64,000 nucleotides of DNA, taken from Desulfotruncus alcoholivorax DSM 16058. GTDB lineage: Bacteria > Bacillota > Desulfotomaculia > Desulfotomaculales > Desulfallaceae. The notes under the pieces are model-generated. The model was not told the DNA's origin. It saw only the letters and a list, made by a program, of their open reading frames with translations, and ran no database searches. A program made the position numbers and the translations under genes. The stretch lies in NCBI RefSeq assembly GCF_000430885.1, contig NZ_AUMW01000002.1:156424-220423 (forward strand). Reading direction: 5' to 3'. Numbering within the stretch: position 1 is the stretch's first letter; every line of letters begins with the position of its first letter. Shown here piece after piece: positions 62,569 to 64,000 of this stretch.

Positions 62569-64000
62569 ATGTCCAAAATAATCAGGGTCAATATGACTCA
62601 AAAAGAGGTAAAGTTTGAAGAAGTTGCGGACAAGTATGCCTCCCTGGGCGGCCGTGCCCTGACCTCACAAATTATAGCCGGCGAAGTGCCCCCCACCTGT
62701 GACGCCCTGGGACCGTTCAACAAACTGGTAATCGCCCCGGGCCTGCTGACCGGCACCAGCGCACCCTCCTCCGGCCGCTTGTCGGTAGGGGGCAAGAGCC
62801 CGCTGACCGGCGGCATCAAAGAAGCCAACGCCGGCGGTATAACCTCGCAGAAATTAGCCAACCTGGGCATTAAAGCCATAATCATCGAAGGCAAACCGAC
62901 AGATCAAGAATTCTCAATGCTGAAAATCACCCCTGACGGAGTGGAAATACTGCCCGCAGGCGACCTGGCCGGCAAAGGCACCTACGAAGTCACCTCCCTC
63001 TGCCGCCGGCGTTACGGCGACAAAGTAGCCGTCATCACCATCGGCCCCGCCGGCGAAATGCTGATGCCGTCCGCCGGAGTCACCAACAACGACAGCGACG
63101 GCAACAGCAGCCGCTACGCCGGGCGTGGCGGGCTGGGCGCCGTCATGGGCTCCAAGGGATTAAAAGCCATCGTCGTTGACTGCCCCAAAACCTTCGACGC
63201 GCCGGTTGCCGACCCCGAGCGGTTTAAAGCCGCAGCTAAAAAATTCGCCAAAATACTTTTGGACCACCCCGTCTGCGGGCAGGGTCTCCCTTCCTACGGC
63301 ACCAACGTGCTGATGAACATCATCAACGAAGCCGGTACACTGCCCACCCGCAACTTTAGATTCGGCCGTTTCGACAAGGCCGCCGAAGTCAGCGGCGAAA
63401 AGCTGGCCGAAGTAGCCACGGCCCGGGGCGGCAAAGCCACCCACGCCTGCCATCCCGGCTGCGTGATGCGCTGCTCCAACGTCTACCCCATGCCGGACGG
63501 CAAAGTTTGCGCCCCCATCGAATACGAAACCGCCTGGTGCTTCGGCCCCAACCTGGAGATCGGCGACCTGGACGTGGTGGCCAAGCTGAACTACATCTGC
63601 AACGATGTGGGCCTCGATACCATTGAAGCGGGCTGTACCCTGGGCGTTTTAATGGAAGCCGGGGTAATCCCCTTCGGCGACGGCCGGGCTGCCATTGCCG
63701 CGCTGGAAGAAGTGGCCAAAGGCACTCCGCTGGGCCGGGTTACCGGCGGCGGCGCCACGGGCGCCGGTAAACTGTACGGAGTAACCCGCGGGCCCGCCGT
63801 TAAAGGCCAGGGCATCCCGGCTTACGACCCCCGCTCCTGCAAAGGCAACGGCGTAACCTACGCCACCACCCCCATGGGCGCGGACCATACCGCCGGCTAC
63901 GCCGTTACAGCCAATATTCTAAACGTGGGCGGCACTGTCGACCCCACCAAGAAAGAGGGCCAGGTGGAGCTTTCCCGCAACCTGCAGGTGGCCACCGCCG
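62569..64000 (+). CDS. Aldehyde:ferredoxin oxidoreductase, N-terminal part
   Basis: The frame starts at ATG 62569 behind AAAGGAGG and is open to the window end, giving 477 residues of a family of about 600-640. It has the N-terminal AOR domain (GGRALTSQIIAGEVPP, LVIAPGLLTGTSAPSSGRLS). The pterin-contacting GRGGLGAVMGSKGLKAIVV and the first three cluster cysteines (CHPGCVMRC) follow. The enzyme holds a tungsten (or Mo) bis-pterin and one 4Fe-4S cluster, and interconverts aldehydes and acids with ferredoxin. With the ADHs upstream it completes an alcohol-acid pathway. Confidence 0.93.
   Translation, partial: MSKIIRVNMTQKEVKFEEVADKYASLGGRALTSQIIAGEVPPTCDALGPFNKLVIAPGLLTGTSAPSSGRLSVGGKSPLTGGIKEANAGGITSQKLANLGIKAIIIEGKPTDQEFSMLKITPDGVEILPAGDLAGKGTYEVTSLCRRRYGDKVAVITIGPAGEMLMPSAGVTNNDSDGNSSRYAGRGGLGAVMGSKGLKAIVVDCPKTFDAPVADPERFKAAAKKFAKILLDHPVCGQGLPSYGTNVLMNIINEAGTLPTRNFRFGRFDKAAEVSGEKLAEVATARGGKATHACHPGCVMRCSNVYPMPDGKVCAPIEYETAWCFGPNLEIGDLDVVAKLNYICNDVGLDTIEAGCTLGVLMEAGVIPFGDGRAAIAALEEVAKGTPLGRVTGGGATGAGKLYGVTRGPAVKGQGIPAYDPRSCKGNGVTYATTPMGADHTAGYAVTANILNVGGTVDPTKKEGQVELSRNLQVATA

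Noticed and set aside
1..64000. CRISPR arrays, tRNA and rRNA genes
   Set aside because: Read for regularly spaced repeats and for CCA-type or cloverleaf segments; none were seen. The repeats present are isolated palindromes or short heptamer blocks.

Overview
The window reads as chromosome of a spore-forming, anaerobic, low-to-mid GC Firmicute, most likely a Desulfotomaculum/Pelotomaculum-type member of the Peptococcaceae. This is inferred from an alpha/beta spore protein (SASP), LL-diaminopimelate aminotransferase, RemA, the PASTA kinase/phosphatase cluster, rubredoxin and ferredoxin, iron alcohol dehydrogenases and an aldehyde:ferredoxin oxidoreductase. No rRNA, tRNA or CRISPR array was seen.

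Region 1 (1-30.4 kb) is mostly housekeeping on the minus strand. It starts with the N-terminal part of an acetyl-CoA synthetase gene, then a GntR-RCK_C regulator, a CBS-ACT protein, an ABC-class ATPase and CheW. A long, tightly packed run follows: priA-def-fmt-DUF116-rsmB-rlmN-FHA-FHA-stp-ftsW-pbp-prkC-rsgA-rpe, combining translation and ribosome maturation with Ser/Thr phosphosignalling and cell-wall synthesis. A RAYT transposase unit has landed on the 3' end of cysK. Then come marR, a zinc-ribbon protein, the operon yicC-remA-gmk-rpoZ-coaBC behind a clear minus-strand promoter, an aspartate-type aminotransferase, and dapL/dapF.

Region 2 (30.4-39.6 kb) holds rubredoxin and a small 2[4Fe-4S] ferredoxin facing each other, then a complete four-gene Wadjet (SMC-like, anti-plasmid) operon jetABCD of the DUF2397/DUF2398/TIGR02680/DUF2399 kind. 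Perfect 23- and 25-bp hairpins bracket it. Region 3 (39.6-49 kb) has a P-type Ca2+ ATPase, a 34-bp-arm palindrome of the same repeat family as the RAYT ends, rqcH, and an ABC exporter with adaptor behind a broken regulator gene.

Region 4 (49-54 kb) is decayed accessory DNA: remnants of HsdR, PhzF and a histidine kinase, a hicAB toxin-antitoxin locus whose toxin frame is broken by a 5-bp duplication, small orphan ORFs and palindromic repeats. An intact cupin-type XRE regulator lies among them.

Region 5 (54-64 kb, plus strand) has a TauE/SafE transporter, an M42 peptidase, a SASP, and an alcohol/aldehyde cluster: Fe-ADH, PAS/GAF histidine kinase, NtrC-type activator, a second Fe-ADH and the AOR gene (running off the window). 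The second ADH and AOR genes each have a sigma-54 promoter with a GGAAC-N4-GTTCC-like element about 100 bp upstream. The AOR leader also carries what looks like a Moco/Tuco riboswitch. Together these suggest the two-component system activates an alcohol-to-acid oxidation (or reverse) module, with the tungsten/molybdenum enzyme additionally gated by cofactor supply.
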